DNA of 64,000 bases, taken from Actinomycetota bacterium. Its GTDB lineage: Bacteria; Actinomycetota; Acidimicrobiia; Acidimicrobiales; Iamiaceae. The stretch covers positions 248,001 through 312,000 of the forward strand of contig JAHBSO010000002.1 of the NCBI GenBank assembly GCA_019639075.1, read 5' to 3'. A model generated the notes under the pieces. It was given only the letters and a program-made list of their open reading frames with translations. It made no database searches and was not told where the DNA came from. The translations under genes and the position numbers were made by a program. Shown here in pieces: positions 1 to 10,268 of the stretch (position 1 is its first letter; every line of letters begins with the position of its first letter).

Positions 1-114
1 GAGTGCGAAGAGGCCTGCCCCAAGTCGATCTCGATCGACTTCATCGCCCTCATGAACAGCGAGTACCTCAAGTCGAAGTTCAAGAACCGCAAGCGCCTCT
101 CCCAGCACGACTGA
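1..114 (+). CDS. sdhB: succinate dehydrogenase iron-sulfur subunit, C-terminal end (partial)
   Basis: The first 37 codons in frame 1 read ECEEACPKSISIDF... and end at a TGA. The CxxxCP cysteine pattern followed by a short basic tail is the C-terminal end of the Fe-S subunit of succinate dehydrogenase/fumarate reductase, the electron-transfer subunit of complex II that passes electrons from FAD to quinone at the membrane. Only the tail is in the window, so subunit order and operon lie off the left edge. The family call rests on one short motif and the final residues. The co-occurrence of other TCA genes nearby (mdh, icd, sucCD) fits but does not prove it. Confidence 0.7.
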   Translation, partial: ECEEACPKSISIDFIALMNSEYLKSKFKNRKRLSQHD

Positions 115-220
115 ACCGAGCGGCCCCTCGTCGTCGCGGGTAGCTTGCCTGGAGCGGCCGACCCCGGGCGGGAGGCCCGGTCGTCACCACGACGGGTACG
201 TCGACGACGCGGGGGCTGCG

Positions 221-1477
221 ATGTTGCGATCAGGAAGTCCGACCCGGGGCCGACGGCGGCGCCGTTGGGTGCTGGGCCTGCTGGGCCCGCTGGTGCTGGT
301 GGCCGCAGCGTGCGAACCGGTACCGCACCCGAACCACGTCGTGGTCGACCCGGCCTCGACGATCGAGGCCGTCCTCCTGAGCGGTGACGGACATTTCGTC
401 GTCGCCCGGGCCACAGCGGCCAGCGCCACGGTGCCCGGGCCCGGACTCTGGCTCATCGATCGACGCGACGGCACGACCTCGGAGCTCCCGCTCGCCCCCG
501 ACTCCCTCCTGGGGATCAGCGACGACGGCCAACGGATCCTGGTGCAGGACCCCGGGACCACGCGGGTCTGGACGGACGGTGCGTACGTCACCGCGGCCCC
601 GGCCGGCTCCGTGTTCAGCCGAGATCTGCGGTTCGCGATCTTCACGGGCCTGCTCACCTCCCGTCTCACCCGCGTCGACCTCGCCACCGGGACGAGGACC
701 GTGTTCGGGACGGCGGGCCTGAACGCGACCGGCATCGGCATCAGCGACGACGGCGCCATCGCCTGGTACCAGACGACCGACCCCGTGGACGGCTGTTCCA
801 CCACGATCTTCGAGATCGCGACCGCCGCGACCACGGTGTTCCCGACCTGCGACGCGATCGTGAGCGCGTCCGGCAACTTCGTCGCCGAGGCGCCCCTGCT
901 CGACGTCTACGGGTTCGAAGGCACGCACTTCGGTGGGTCTATGCGGATCCGGCTCTTCTACCGGTGGGACCCGGACACGGTCATCGCCGAGATGTCCACG
1001 ATCGACGAAGCGCTGTTCACCGACATCAAGGTCGCGGCCGACCGGCCCGTGGTCTGGGCGACCGAGGTGCTGGCGACCGGCAGCGTCTCCACCCCTTGCG
1101 GCACCTTGTTCACCCCGCCGTGCGACTTCACCCAGACGACCACGGCCATCGTGGTCGCCAGCCCCAAGGGGACCCACCGGATGTCCGCGCCCGCCGACCT
1201 CGGCTCGGTGTTCATCGACTACCGGCCGAAACCGACGACGATCACCGCCGACGGGCGGTTCCTCGCCTTCAGCTCGGGCGACGGCGAGCTCCACGTCCTC
1301 GATCGCCTCGGCTCCCGCCAGGAGGTCCTCGTCGGCGACGGCGCCCTGGGGAAGCCTCGGATCAGCAACGACGGGCGGGTGGTGGTCGTCGGTGAGAACC
1401 CCGTGCCCACGTACCCGGGCACGGGCTGGCAGGAGTTCCTGGCCGACGGCGAAGCGGCGACACCCGTCGCGCCCTGA
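221..1477 (+). CDS. putative lipoprotein with TolB-like beta-propeller repeats
   Basis: A 418-aa protein. Residues 1-30 form a signal peptide: an Arg-rich n-region, then a hydrophobic stretch ending in a lipobox (VAAAC) with Cys31 as the likely lipidation site, so it should be anchored on the outside of the cytoplasmic membrane. The mature part is rich in beta strands with recurring motifs such as DDG.I, ISDDGQRILV, TADGRFLAF and ISNDGRVVVV, the signature of TolB/PD40-type propeller blades. Several Cys residues suggest disulfides outside the cell. No catalytic motif is visible and the ligand is unknown. Start chosen at ATG 221 because it puts the signal peptide at the N-terminus. Confidence 0.75.
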   Translation: MLRSGSPTRGRRRRRWVLGLLGPLVLVAAACEPVPHPNHVVVDPASTIEAVLLSGDGHFVVARATAASATVPGPGLWLIDRRDGTTSELPLAPDSLLGISDDGQRILVQDPGTTRVWTDGAYVTAAPAGSVFSRDLRFAIFTGLLTSRLTRVDLATGTRTVFGTAGLNATGIGISDDGAIAWYQTTDPVDGCSTTIFEIATAATTVFPTCDAIVSASGNFVAEAPLLDVYGFEGTHFGGSMRIRLFYRWDPDTVIAEMSTIDEALFTDIKVAADRPVVWATEVLATGSVSTPCGTLFTPPCDFTQTTTAIVVASPKGTHRMSAPADLGSVFIDYRPKPTTITADGRFLAFSSGDGELHVLDRLGSRQEVLVGDGALGKPRISNDGRVVVVGENPVPTYPGTGWQEFLADGEAATPVAP

Positions 1478-1507
1478 TCCGGGCGCCGACCCCGCGCCGT
1501 GCCGGGG

Positions 1508-1513
1508 TACGTT
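1508..1513 (+). promoter_or_regulatory. -10 box TACGTT of a leaderless promoter
   Basis: TACGTT lies 6 nt before the ATG at 1520. In this window that geometry recurs at a dozen genes and implies transcription starting at the first base of the start codon. It also decides the start of the next gene against the GTG at 1499. Confidence 0.6.
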
Positions 1514-1519
1514 CGGGCG

Positions 1520-2806
1520 ATGATCCCCTCGCCGACCCGATCGGGGCGACGCGTGCTCACGGTGCTGGTCGCCGCCGCGCTCGTCGTCACCGCGTGCAGC
1601 AGCTCCGACGACGAGTCCTCGGGGCCGACGACCACCGCCGACGCCGCCGCGACCACCACCGCGCCCGGCGCGGTCGGCGAGGGCACCTTGGCGCGCTACG
1701 CCGACTACGAGACGGTCAGCTACGACGACCCGGCGCACTGGGTGTGCCGTCCCGACATCGCCGACGACATCTGCGACGGCGACCTCGACGCCACCGTGGT
1801 CGAGGCCGACGGCAGCACCTCTGTCGAGACGTTCGAGGCCGACCCCGACGCCCCGATCGACTGCTTCTACGTCTACCCGACCATCTCCCAGGACCAGACG
1901 ACCTACAGCGACTGGGACTTCTCCGCCGACCAGGAGGGCTTCGTCACCCTCCAGCAGGCCGCCCGCCTCGGGTCGGTGTGCCGGGTGTTCGCCCCGGTCT
2001 ACCGGCAACGGACCCTCACCGCCCTCGTCGGCAACATGACCGGCGGCGGCACCGAGGTCGTCGGCCCCGACGTCGATCCCTTCGCCGACGTGCTGGACGC
2101 CTTCCGCACCTACATGGCCGAGGACAACGACGGTCGCGGGTTCGTGCTCATCGGGCACTCCCAGGGCACCGGGATGCTCAACCGGCTCATCCAGGAGGAG
2201 ATCGACCCCGACGAGGACGTGCGGGCGCTGCTGGTGGGCGCCTACCTCGCGGGCGGCGCGGTGGCGGTGCCCGAGGGCGCGACCGTCGGCGGCGACTTCG
2301 CCCACGTGCCGATCTGCACCGACGACGCCGAGGCCGGTTGCGTCACCACCTGGGCCACGTTCGCCTCCGACAGCCCGCCACCGGACGGCACGTTCTTCGG
2401 CAAGGTGCGCGGCGGCGACGGCAGCACGGTCGCGGCCTGCGCGAACCCGGCGGGCATCGGCGAGGGGGCCGTCCCCCTCCACGTCTACCTGCCGTCGGAG
2501 CGGGGCCGCTCGATCCTGTCGCCGCCCGAGGAGTCGGGGGCGACGACGTGGCTCGCCGACGGCACCGGCGAGGTCGACACCCCGTTCGTGACGCTCCCCG
2601 GTCTGGTCGAGGGCGAGTGCACGACCGACGCGAACGGGGTCAACTACCTCGAGGCCACCGTGACCCCCGCGGACGGCGACCGCCGGGTCACCGACCTCGG
2701 CGGGCGGCTGTCGCCCGAGTGGGGACTGCACCTGATCGACGTCAACCTCGTCATGGGCGACATCGTCGACCGCGTCGCCGATCAGACGAGGACCTGGGCC
2801 GGTTGA
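1520..2806 (+). CDS. DUF3089-like alpha/beta-hydrolase lipoprotein
   Basis: A 428-aa predicted secreted lipoprotein. Residues 1-25 are a signal peptide with lipobox VVTAC (Cys26), followed by an S/D/T-rich linker. The domain resembles the DUF3089 family: a conserved CFYVYPT segment, then a nucleophile elbow GHSQG with Ser214, and later a C-terminal GLHLIDVNL segment. These are alpha/beta-hydrolase features, so an esterase or lipase-like role outside the cell is likely, with unknown substrate. The ATG at 1520 is preferred over the GTG at 1499 because a TACGTT box ends 6 nt upstream and the signal peptide n-region is then of normal length. It is followed by a separately promoted gene. Confidence 0.75.
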   Translation: MIPSPTRSGRRVLTVLVAAALVVTACSSSDDESSGPTTTADAAATTTAPGAVGEGTLARYADYETVSYDDPAHWVCRPDIADDICDGDLDATVVEADGSTSVETFEADPDAPIDCFYVYPTISQDQTTYSDWDFSADQEGFVTLQQAARLGSVCRVFAPVYRQRTLTALVGNMTGGGTEVVGPDVDPFADVLDAFRTYMAEDNDGRGFVLIGHSQGTGMLNRLIQEEIDPDEDVRALLVGAYLAGGAVAVPEGATVGGDFAHVPICTDDAEAGCVTTWATFASDSPPPDGTFFGKVRGGDGSTVAACANPAGIGEGAVPLHVYLPSERGRSILSPPEESGATTWLADGTGEVDTPFVTLPGLVEGECTTDANGVNYLEATVTPADGDRRVTDLGGRLSPEWGLHLIDVNLVMGDIVDRVADQTRTWAG

Positions 2807-2834
2807 TCCCGAACCTGCCCGGCGGAGCCACGGC

Positions 2835-2840
2835 TAGGGT
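2835..2840 (+). promoter_or_regulatory. -10 box TAGGGT of a leaderless promoter
   Basis: TAGGGT with a 6-nt spacer to the GTG at 2847. No ribosome binding site precedes that GTG, consistent with leaderless translation. Confidence 0.6.
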
Positions 2841-2846
2841 CCGGCG

Positions 2847-4598
2847 GTGATCCGAGGCGAGGACCGACCCGATGGGGCCGTGGCGATCCGCACGTTCGCC
2901 GCCGCGGCCGCGCCCTTCGCCCCGTGGGTGCTCGGTGCCCTCGCCCTCGTCTGGGTGGCTGCGGTCGTCGTCCTGGGCCACTGGATGCCCACCGGCGACA
3001 ACGGGATGATCGCCGCCTACTCCGCCGACACCGGCACCTCCCACACGCCGCTCCTCGGGATGCCCACCTCGCTGTCCCTACGATCCGGGGAGACGTTGCA
3101 CCACCCCGGGCCGCTCCAGTTCTGGCTGCTGGGCCCGGCGGTGCGCCTGCTCGGTTCGCCCGGCCACGGCGTCGCGCTGGCGACGGTGGCGATCACGGTG
3201 GCACTCGTGGCGCTGTCCGCCGCCTCGAGCAGGCATCTGCGGACGAGCGCGTTCCCTGCGCTGACCGCCGTCGTCGGGATCGCCATGCTCGTCTACGGCT
3301 TCGGCGACGAGGGTTCGGTCAGCCCGTTCAACCCGTATCCGCTCATCCCGGGTGGCATGGCCACGATGCTGGCCCTGACCGCCTTCCTGCTCGGTCGCCA
3401 CTGGTTCCTGGTCGGCTTCGTGATCGCCGGCAGCCTGACCGCCCAGGTGCACGTCACCGGGCTCCCCCTCGTCGGCGCGCTCGTCCTGCTCGCGGCGGCC
3501 GGCGTGGTGGCCGAGGTGGTCCGGCGTCCGGCCGACGACGACCGGCGACGAACGCTCCTGCGACGGGTGCTGCCGGTCTCGGTGGTCGCCGGCCTGCTCT
3601 GTTGGATCGGACCGCTGTACGACCAGTTCTTCGGCTCCGGCAACCTCGGCCGCCTCCTGTCGTCGGGTTCGGGAGTGTCCGCCGTCGGGTACGGGTTCGC
3701 GCTCGACCGGTCGATCCGGATGCTCGCCGTGCGGCCGATCTGGACCCAATCGACCTACGGCCCGCGGTCCGACGACCCCGACGGGGTCCAGGTGTTCATG
3801 GCCGTGCTGCTCGTCGCCCTCGTCGTCGTCGCTCTGGCGGTCGCCCTCCGACGCCGACGGAGGGACGTCGTCGCGCCGTGCGCGGTGGCGCTGACCGGTC
3901 TGGCCGGCGCGTTCCTCGTCACCTCCCGCCTCCCCGGGGACGGCCCGGCGCTCCGTTCACCCGCCAACCAGGTGATCTGGCGGCCCGTCAGCGCGATCGT
4001 CTGGATCAGCGCCGCGATCGCGCTCTGGTTCCTCACCTCGATCCTGTGGCGGAGGCTCGGTCGCCCCGACATCCGTGTTCCCCGGATGGTCGCTCCCGTC
4101 GCAGCCTGCGTCGCGCTCGGCCTCGTCCTCGTTCCGTACACGACCACGGTACGACCCCAGGAGATCCGCGAGTCCATCCTCTGGGGCGCGATCAGGACGC
4201 ACACCGAGGCCATCGAACGGGAGGCGGCGCCAGGTTCGACCGTTCGCATCCGGACGGGCGACCTCCAAGCGACGACCTACGCGATCCTGCAATCGCTCGT
4301 CGGCCAGCTCCGAATGGACGGCTACACGGTCCAGGTGGACCCGTTCGACATCTGGGGGTTCTGGATCCCCTACCAGTCCGAGCACCCGTCGGACGAAACA
4401 CCCGACCTGACCGTCTACATCGCCGTGACGGGCAGTTCACCGCCACCGCCCGAGGGGTCGAGACGCATCTCGTCGTGGGACCCGGCCGAGCCGACGAGCA
4501 CCTTCGAGGGGTTCGACCGACTGGGTGTGTTCGGCATCGGAGGCGCTGCCTCGCGGATCTTCGTGGTGCCCGCGGACGATCCGGCGGCGGCGCCCTGA
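2847..4598 (+). CDS. multi-pass membrane protein, GT-C glycosyltransferase-like
   Basis: A 583-aa protein with about 10-12 hydrophobic segments in residues 20-440 and a soluble C-terminal domain of about 140 residues. Between the first two membrane segments sits a loop with GDNG near residue 50 and HHPGPLQFWLLGP near residue 90. A HPGPL..Y/W..L motif is common in actinobacterial GT-C/ArnT-like polyprenyl-phosphate sugar transferases, so an envelope glycosylation role is plausible but unproven. Start is a leaderless GTG. The gene has no close operon partner; the phosphatase 22 nt downstream has its own promoter. Confidence 0.65.
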   Translation: MIRGEDRPDGAVAIRTFAAAAAPFAPWVLGALALVWVAAVVVLGHWMPTGDNGMIAAYSADTGTSHTPLLGMPTSLSLRSGETLHHPGPLQFWLLGPAVRLLGSPGHGVALATVAITVALVALSAASSRHLRTSAFPALTAVVGIAMLVYGFGDEGSVSPFNPYPLIPGGMATMLALTAFLLGRHWFLVGFVIAGSLTAQVHVTGLPLVGALVLLAAAGVVAEVVRRPADDDRRRTLLRRVLPVSVVAGLLCWIGPLYDQFFGSGNLGRLLSSGSGVSAVGYGFALDRSIRMLAVRPIWTQSTYGPRSDDPDGVQVFMAVLLVALVVVALAVALRRRRRDVVAPCAVALTGLAGAFLVTSRLPGDGPALRSPANQVIWRPVSAIVWISAAIALWFLTSILWRRLGRPDIRVPRMVAPVAACVALGLVLVPYTTTVRPQEIRESILWGAIRTHTEAIEREAAPGSTVRIRTGDLQATTYAILQSLVGQLRMDGYTVQVDPFDIWGFWIPYQSEHPSDETPDLTVYIAVTGSSPPPPEGSRRISSWDPAEPTSTFEGFDRLGVFGIGGAASRIFVVPADDPAAAP

Positions 4599-4606
4599 TC
4601 GATCGG

Positions 4607-4612
4607 TAGGGT
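4607..4612 (+). promoter_or_regulatory. -10 box TAGGGT of a leaderless promoter
   Basis: TAGGGT ends 7 nt before the ATG at 4620; no Shine-Dalgarno sequence lies between. Confidence 0.6.
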
Positions 4613-4619
4613 CCCGATC

Positions 4620-5330
4620 ATGGAGCTGATCCTCGTCCGCCACGGCCAACCGGCGTGGTTCCGGCCCGACGGCACCGGCGACAACGACCCGGGCCTCACC
4701 GACCTCGGCCACGCGCAGGCCGCCCAGGCCGCCACCCGCCTGGCCGACAGCGAGGACGAGCCGGCGCGGGGCGACGTCGACCGGCTCGTGGTCTCCCCCA
4801 TGCTGCGGGCGCAGCAGACCGCGGCCCCGATCGCCGCCGCGCTCGGCCTCGAGGTCGAGACGCTCGACTGGTTGGCCGAGCTGGGCATGCCCCCGGCGTG
4901 GGAGGGCTCACCGCGCGAAGTGATCGAGGAGGCCTTCGCCACGTTCCAGCACCGCACCCGGGACGAGTGGTGGGAGGGCCACCCCGGCGGTGAGTCGCTG
5001 CGCGCCTTCCACGACCGCATCGCCGCCGGCATCCTCCCGCTCCTCGCGTCGGTCGGCGTCGAACCGGCCGACGAACCCGGTCTGTGGTCGGTCGAGCCGC
5101 CGTCACCGGAGATCGACCGGGTCGTGGCGGTCGCCCACGGCGGCACCAACGGCTCGATCATCGCCCGCCTCCTCGGCGTGCCGCCCGAACCCTGGGAGTG
5201 GGACCGCTTCTCGATGGGTCACGCCTCGTTCGCGGTGCTGCGGACCGTGCCGGTGGCCGGTCGACACATCTGGTCGCTCCGCGGGATCGGCGACGGCGCG
5301 CACCTGCCGGTCGACGACCGCACCTTCTGA
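4620..5330 (+). CDS. histidine phosphatase family protein (phosphoglycerate mutase-like)
   Basis: A 236-aa cytoplasmic protein starting MELILVRHGQPAW, the RHG motif of the histidine phosphatase superfamily with the phospho-accepting His8. A second catalytic His is in VAVAHGGTNGSII near residue 170, and the SPMLRAQQTAAP segment near residue 62 is the usual phosphate-pocket arginine region. Members hydrolyse phosphomonoesters or move phosphate groups; the exact substrate cannot be read from sequence. Length is normal. It is leaderless and stands alone between a membrane protein and hppA, with a hairpin downstream. Confidence 0.85.
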   Translation: MELILVRHGQPAWFRPDGTGDNDPGLTDLGHAQAAQAATRLADSEDEPARGDVDRLVVSPMLRAQQTAAPIAAALGLEVETLDWLAELGMPPAWEGSPREVIEEAFATFQHRTRDEWWEGHPGGESLRAFHDRIAAGILPLLASVGVEPADEPGLWSVEPPSPEIDRVVAVAHGGTNGSIIARLLGVPPEPWEWDRFSMGHASFAVLRTVPVAGRHIWSLRGIGDGAHLPVDDRTF

Positions 5331-5360
5331 CCTGGCGGCCTTCGCGCCCCGGCGGTTCTC

Positions 5361-5379
5361 GGGGCCCGGACGGGGCCCC
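5361..5379 (+). terminator. GC-rich hairpin downstream of the phosphatase gene
   Basis: GGGGCCC and GGGCCCC arms of 7 bp around a 5-nt loop, 30 nt after the phosphatase stop codon. There is no T tract, so it is a factor-independent terminator only in the loose actinobacterial sense. Confidence 0.4.
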
Positions 5380-5524
5380 GCCGGGGCTGTGTCATGTTGC
5401 ACACAGCTAGGCGACGTAGTAGCGAGTTGCCCGACTTCGTGCCGGGGGATCGACCGTCCGGGCTCCCATCTGCCCGTCCGCGCTCTCCCGCACGCCCCTG
5501 ACCCCGACTCCTGAAGGAACACCG

Positions 5525-7903
<2,379 letters not shown>

Positions 7904-7906
7904 ACC

Positions 7907-8842
7907 TCAGGTCGGCTGGGGCTGGTTCCACTCGGTCCAGCCCTGGCCGGTCCGACCGTCGGCGGTCGTGAACGTGGTCCACGCCCGCGGGAACAGGCTG
8001 ACCCGCCCGTCGGGGGCCACCAGGCGGACCGGCGAGAAGGCCACCGGCTCGATCGTCAGGTCGAGCTCGCCGAGGCGGTAGTCGCACGCCGTCGGGAACC
8101 CGTGGGCGCCGAGGTCCGGGGTGTAGTCGGTCCGGTCGGTGGCGGCCATCGGCGCCCTGGGCGGCTGCACGTAGCCGGTGCCGTACACGTGGGCGCCCTC
8201 GAGCTCCACCGCGGTGCCGTGGAACCGCGTGCCGTCGTCGAGGCGACCAGCGGTCCAGCTCCAGCTCAGGGCCCACCAGTCGCGGTTCCCCCACGAGTGG
8301 TCGCGCTGGCCCCAGCCGTCGAGCTCGATCTTCTCCTGACCGACGAGCACCTCGCCGTGGACGCGGCAGGGCACCTCGTAGCGGGTGACGCCCGGGTACG
8401 CGTAGGACGTCCCGTCGGTCTCCCATTCGAGGTCGAGACCGAACGGCACCCGCTCGCCCCGGAGGTCGCCGTAGGTCTCGGCCGGGTCGTCGAGGGCGAC
8501 GGCGAACGCCTCCACCCCGACGGTGACGTGTTCGAGGGGCGTCTCGACCGTGTAGTCGGCCCACAGGCCCTCCGAGCGGATCTCGCGAGAGGACCCGGCG
8601 GGCAGGGGCACGTCGTGGTCGATGACGGTGACCAGCGGCCGGTCCGGGCCGACCAGGCACGCCCAGTACCAGCAGCGGCCCAGGTTGGGCAGGAACGCCA
8701 GGCGCACGTAGCCGCCGACGCCCCGGTCGACGTCGAAGAAGTCGAGGTAGTAGCTCTCGCTCCAGAACGGGTCGTCGTCGTGCAGCGCGAGGTGATCGGC
8801 CTCGTTCTCGGGGCGGGCCGGGACGGCCTCGATGTCGGTCAC
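7907..8842 (-). CDS. hypothetical protein, DUF7064/DUF7065-like
   Basis: A 311-aa soluble protein without signal peptide. Trp-rich motifs FWSESYYLDFF near residue 25, LGRCWYW near residue 55 and DGWGQRDHSWGNRDWW near residue 170 resemble a family of actinobacterial proteins annotated as DUF7064/7065. These look like beta-barrel lipocalin or hydratase-type folds, sometimes found with sterol or lipid catabolism genes. I recognise the motif pattern only, so the family name is tentative. Start GTG 8842 is chosen because GGAGG sits 8 nt upstream and an 8-codon mini-ORF ends on it. It is divergent from the SCP2-like gene, sharing 72 bp of promoter region, which hints at a common lipid-related context. 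Confidence 0.6.
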   Translation of the reverse strand: MTDIEAVPARPENEADHLALHDDDPFWSESYYLDFFDVDRGVGGYVRLAFLPNLGRCWYWACLVGPDRPLVTVIDHDVPLPAGSSREIRSEGLWADYTVETPLEHVTVGVEAFAVALDDPAETYGDLRGERVPFGLDLEWETDGTSYAYPGVTRYEVPCRVHGEVLVGQEKIELDGWGQRDHSWGNRDWWALSWSWTAGRLDDGTRFHGTAVELEGAHVYGTGYVQPPRAPMAATDRTDYTPDLGAHGFPTACDYRLGELDLTIEPVAFSPVRLVAPDGRVSLFPRAWTTFTTADGRTGQGWTEWNQPQPT

Positions 8843-8865
8843 TGGTCGTACCTCCGTTTGGTCAT
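8839..8865 (-). CDS. leaderless mini-ORF MTKRRYDQ coupled to the 7907-8842 gene
   Basis: Eight codons from ATG 8865, 5 nt after the TAGGAT box. Its TGA overlaps the GTG start at 8842 as GTGA. The GGAGG Shine-Dalgarno of the main gene is inside it. If transcription begins near this ATG, ribosomes would translate the mini-ORF first and terminate on the main start codon. Expression is inferred, not shown. Confidence 0.4.
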   Translation of the reverse strand: MTKRRYDQ

Positions 8866-8870
8866 CGCGG

Positions 8871-8876
8871 ATCCTA
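8871..8876 (-). promoter_or_regulatory. -10 box TAGGAT (minus strand)
   Basis: TAGGAT read leftward, 5 nt before the mini-ORF start. It is back-to-back with the plus-strand box at 8903-8908. Confidence 0.5.
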
Positions 8877-8902
8877 GGGCGGGCCCGGCGACCGGGGGCC
8901 GG

Positions 8903-8908
8903 TACCGT
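8903..8908 (+). promoter_or_regulatory. -10 box TACCGT of a leaderless promoter
   Basis: TACCGT ends 6 nt before the GTG at 8915, defining that start; no ribosome binding site is present. Confidence 0.55.
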
Positions 8909-8914
8909 GTCGCG

Positions 8915-9322
8915 GTGCCCGCCTTCCTGTCCGACGCCTGGCTCCGCGCGCTCGACGACGCGGCCCGCTCCGACGAGCGGCTGGCCGACCTGGCGTCGGG
9001 CCCCGAGCTCGTCGTGCAGCAGGAGGTGGTCGGCGGCCCCGGCGGCGACGTCACCTACCACGTGCGCATCGCCGAGGGTGCGGTCCGGTTCGTCGCCGGG
9101 CCGGTGGCCGAGGCCGACGTCCGGTTCCGTCAGGACCACGCCACCGCCGTCGGCATCGCCTCGGGCCGCTCGTCGGCCCAGCGGGCGTTCATGGCCGGTG
9201 CGCTCCAGGTGGGCGGCGACCTGCGGATGCTCGTGGACCGGGGCGACCTCCTCGCCGCCCTCACCGACGTCTTCGCCCGGGTCCGCGCCGCCACCACCGA
9301 CCTCGATCAACCACCCCCCTGA
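8915..9322 (+). CDS. SCP2 sterol-binding-like domain protein
   Basis: A 135-aa cytoplasmic protein. The alternating strand pattern VTYHVRIAEGAVRFVAGPV, the AT..VGIASGR segment and the C-terminal AFMAGALQVGGDLRMLV match the SCP2 (sterol carrier protein 2-like) fold, in which the final G.L.V.GD..L motif caps a lipid-binding tunnel. Proteins of this kind bind fatty acyl chains or sterols and act as carriers or cofactors in lipid metabolism. Start is a leaderless GTG; a much longer upstream reading frame exists but is antisense to the neighbour and lacks support. A long perfect hairpin follows 11 nt after the stop codon. Confidence 0.75.
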   Translation: MPAFLSDAWLRALDDAARSDERLADLASGPELVVQQEVVGGPGGDVTYHVRIAEGAVRFVAGPVAEADVRFRQDHATAVGIASGRSSAQRAFMAGALQVGGDLRMLVDRGDLLAALTDVFARVRAATTDLDQPPP

Positions 9323-9333
9323 CCTGGGACGTT

Positions 9334-9387
9334 GTGTTTCCCCTGTGGTTCTGCACCATCAGCGGTGCAGAACCACAGGGGAAACAC
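9334..9387. repeat. perfect 24-bp inverted repeat (hairpin) between SCP2-like gene and glycosylase gene
   Basis: Arms 9334-9357 and 9364-9387 are perfectly complementary over 24 bp with a 6-nt loop ATCAGC. The left arm begins GTGTTTCCCCTGTGG. At roughly 54% G+C the arms are less GC-rich than their surroundings. No T tract follows. It could end the upstream transcript, insulate the glycosylase gene (start 33 nt later) or be a remnant of a REP-type element. Confidence 0.85.
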
Positions 9388-9419
9388 CGCGTGTCCCGGC
9401 GACCCGAAACGGAGCGGCC

Positions 9420-10256
9420 GTGCCCGAGCTACCGGAGCTGCAAGCCCACGCCGAACGCCTGACCGAGGACTTCGGCGGCGTCGTGCTGAAGGGGTTCCGC
9501 CCGCTGACGTTCACCGCGCTCAAGACGGCCCGCCCCGACCCCTCCGCGGCCGCCGGGTCACCGATCGTGCGGGTCGGACGACGGGGCAAGTACCTGCTGC
9601 TGGAGACCGAGCCGGTCACGTTCGTGGTCCACCTGATGCAGGGCGGCCGCCTGAAGCCCGACGAGAAGCAGGCGGCCAAGCCCCGGGGCGGCATCGCCCG
9701 CTGGACCTTCGCCGACGGACGGGCGCTGCTCCTCACCGAGCCGGGCAGCGAGCGACGGGCCGGGGTCTGGGTCGTCCAGGGTGACCCTCAGGCCCAGGAG
9801 CCCCTCGACCACCTCGGCCCGGACGCCGACACCGTCGACGTGGCGACCCTCGGCGCGCTGTTGGCCGCGCACTCGATGCGGCTCCACGGCTGGCTCCGGG
9901 ACCAGTCGATCATCGCCGGCGTCGGCCGCCGACTCGCCAACGAGATCTGCCACCGGGCGAAGCTGTCGCCGTTCGCGAACGCCGCGAAGCTCGACGCGGA
10001 CCAGGTCGACGCGCTGCACGCGGCCCTCGTCGCGTGTCTCGACGAGTCCCTGGCCGACGAACGCACGCGCGGCGAGATGGTGCGGTCCAAGGACCGCACC
10101 CACGCCGTGCACCACCGGGCCGGCGAACCGTGCCCGGTGTGCGGCGACACCATCCGTTCGGTGACCTACCGCGCCTACGAGGTCGACTACTGCCCGACGT
10201 GCCAGACCGCCGGCAAGGTTCTCGCCGACAACACCACCAGCAAGTTCCTCAAGTAG
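9420..10256 (+). CDS. Fpg/Nei family DNA glycosylase
   Basis: A 278-aa base-excision repair enzyme. It starts with PELPE right after the initiator, which puts the catalytic Pro2 and Glu3 in place once the initiator is removed. The helix-two-turn-helix region is near residues 160-185 (AGVGRRLANEICHRAKLSP). A C-terminal zinc finger has CPVCG and YCPTC pairs near residues 238 and 258, as in MutM and Nei. The RVGRRGKYLLLE and HLMQGGRL segments are conserved. It lacks the long loop usual for 8-oxoG-specific MutM, so assignment to Fpg versus Nei is open. Start GTG 9420 is fixed by the PELPE rule. It converges on mdh with a 12-nt gap. Confidence 0.88.
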   Translation: MPELPELQAHAERLTEDFGGVVLKGFRPLTFTALKTARPDPSAAAGSPIVRVGRRGKYLLLETEPVTFVVHLMQGGRLKPDEKQAAKPRGGIARWTFADGRALLLTEPGSERRAGVWVVQGDPQAQEPLDHLGPDADTVDVATLGALLAAHSMRLHGWLRDQSIIAGVGRRLANEICHRAKLSPFANAAKLDADQVDALHAALVACLDESLADERTRGEMVRSKDRTHAVHHRAGEPCPVCGDTIRSVTYRAYEVDYCPTCQTAGKVLADNTTSKFLK

Positions 10257-10268
10257 CCGCCGCGGCGG

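Noticed and set aside
230..2731. 833-codon open frame on the minus strand opposite the two lipoprotein genes
   Set aside because: Its sequence is G/R/A/V/D-rich with no domain, it is antisense to two genes with signal peptides and family motifs, and long antisense frames are expected at this G+C.
5437..5505. Possible upstream ORF in the hppA leader starting at a GTG near 5442
   Set aside because: It begins about 13 nt or more after the nearest weak -10-like sequence, does not reach the hppA start, and hppA has its own AAGGA site.
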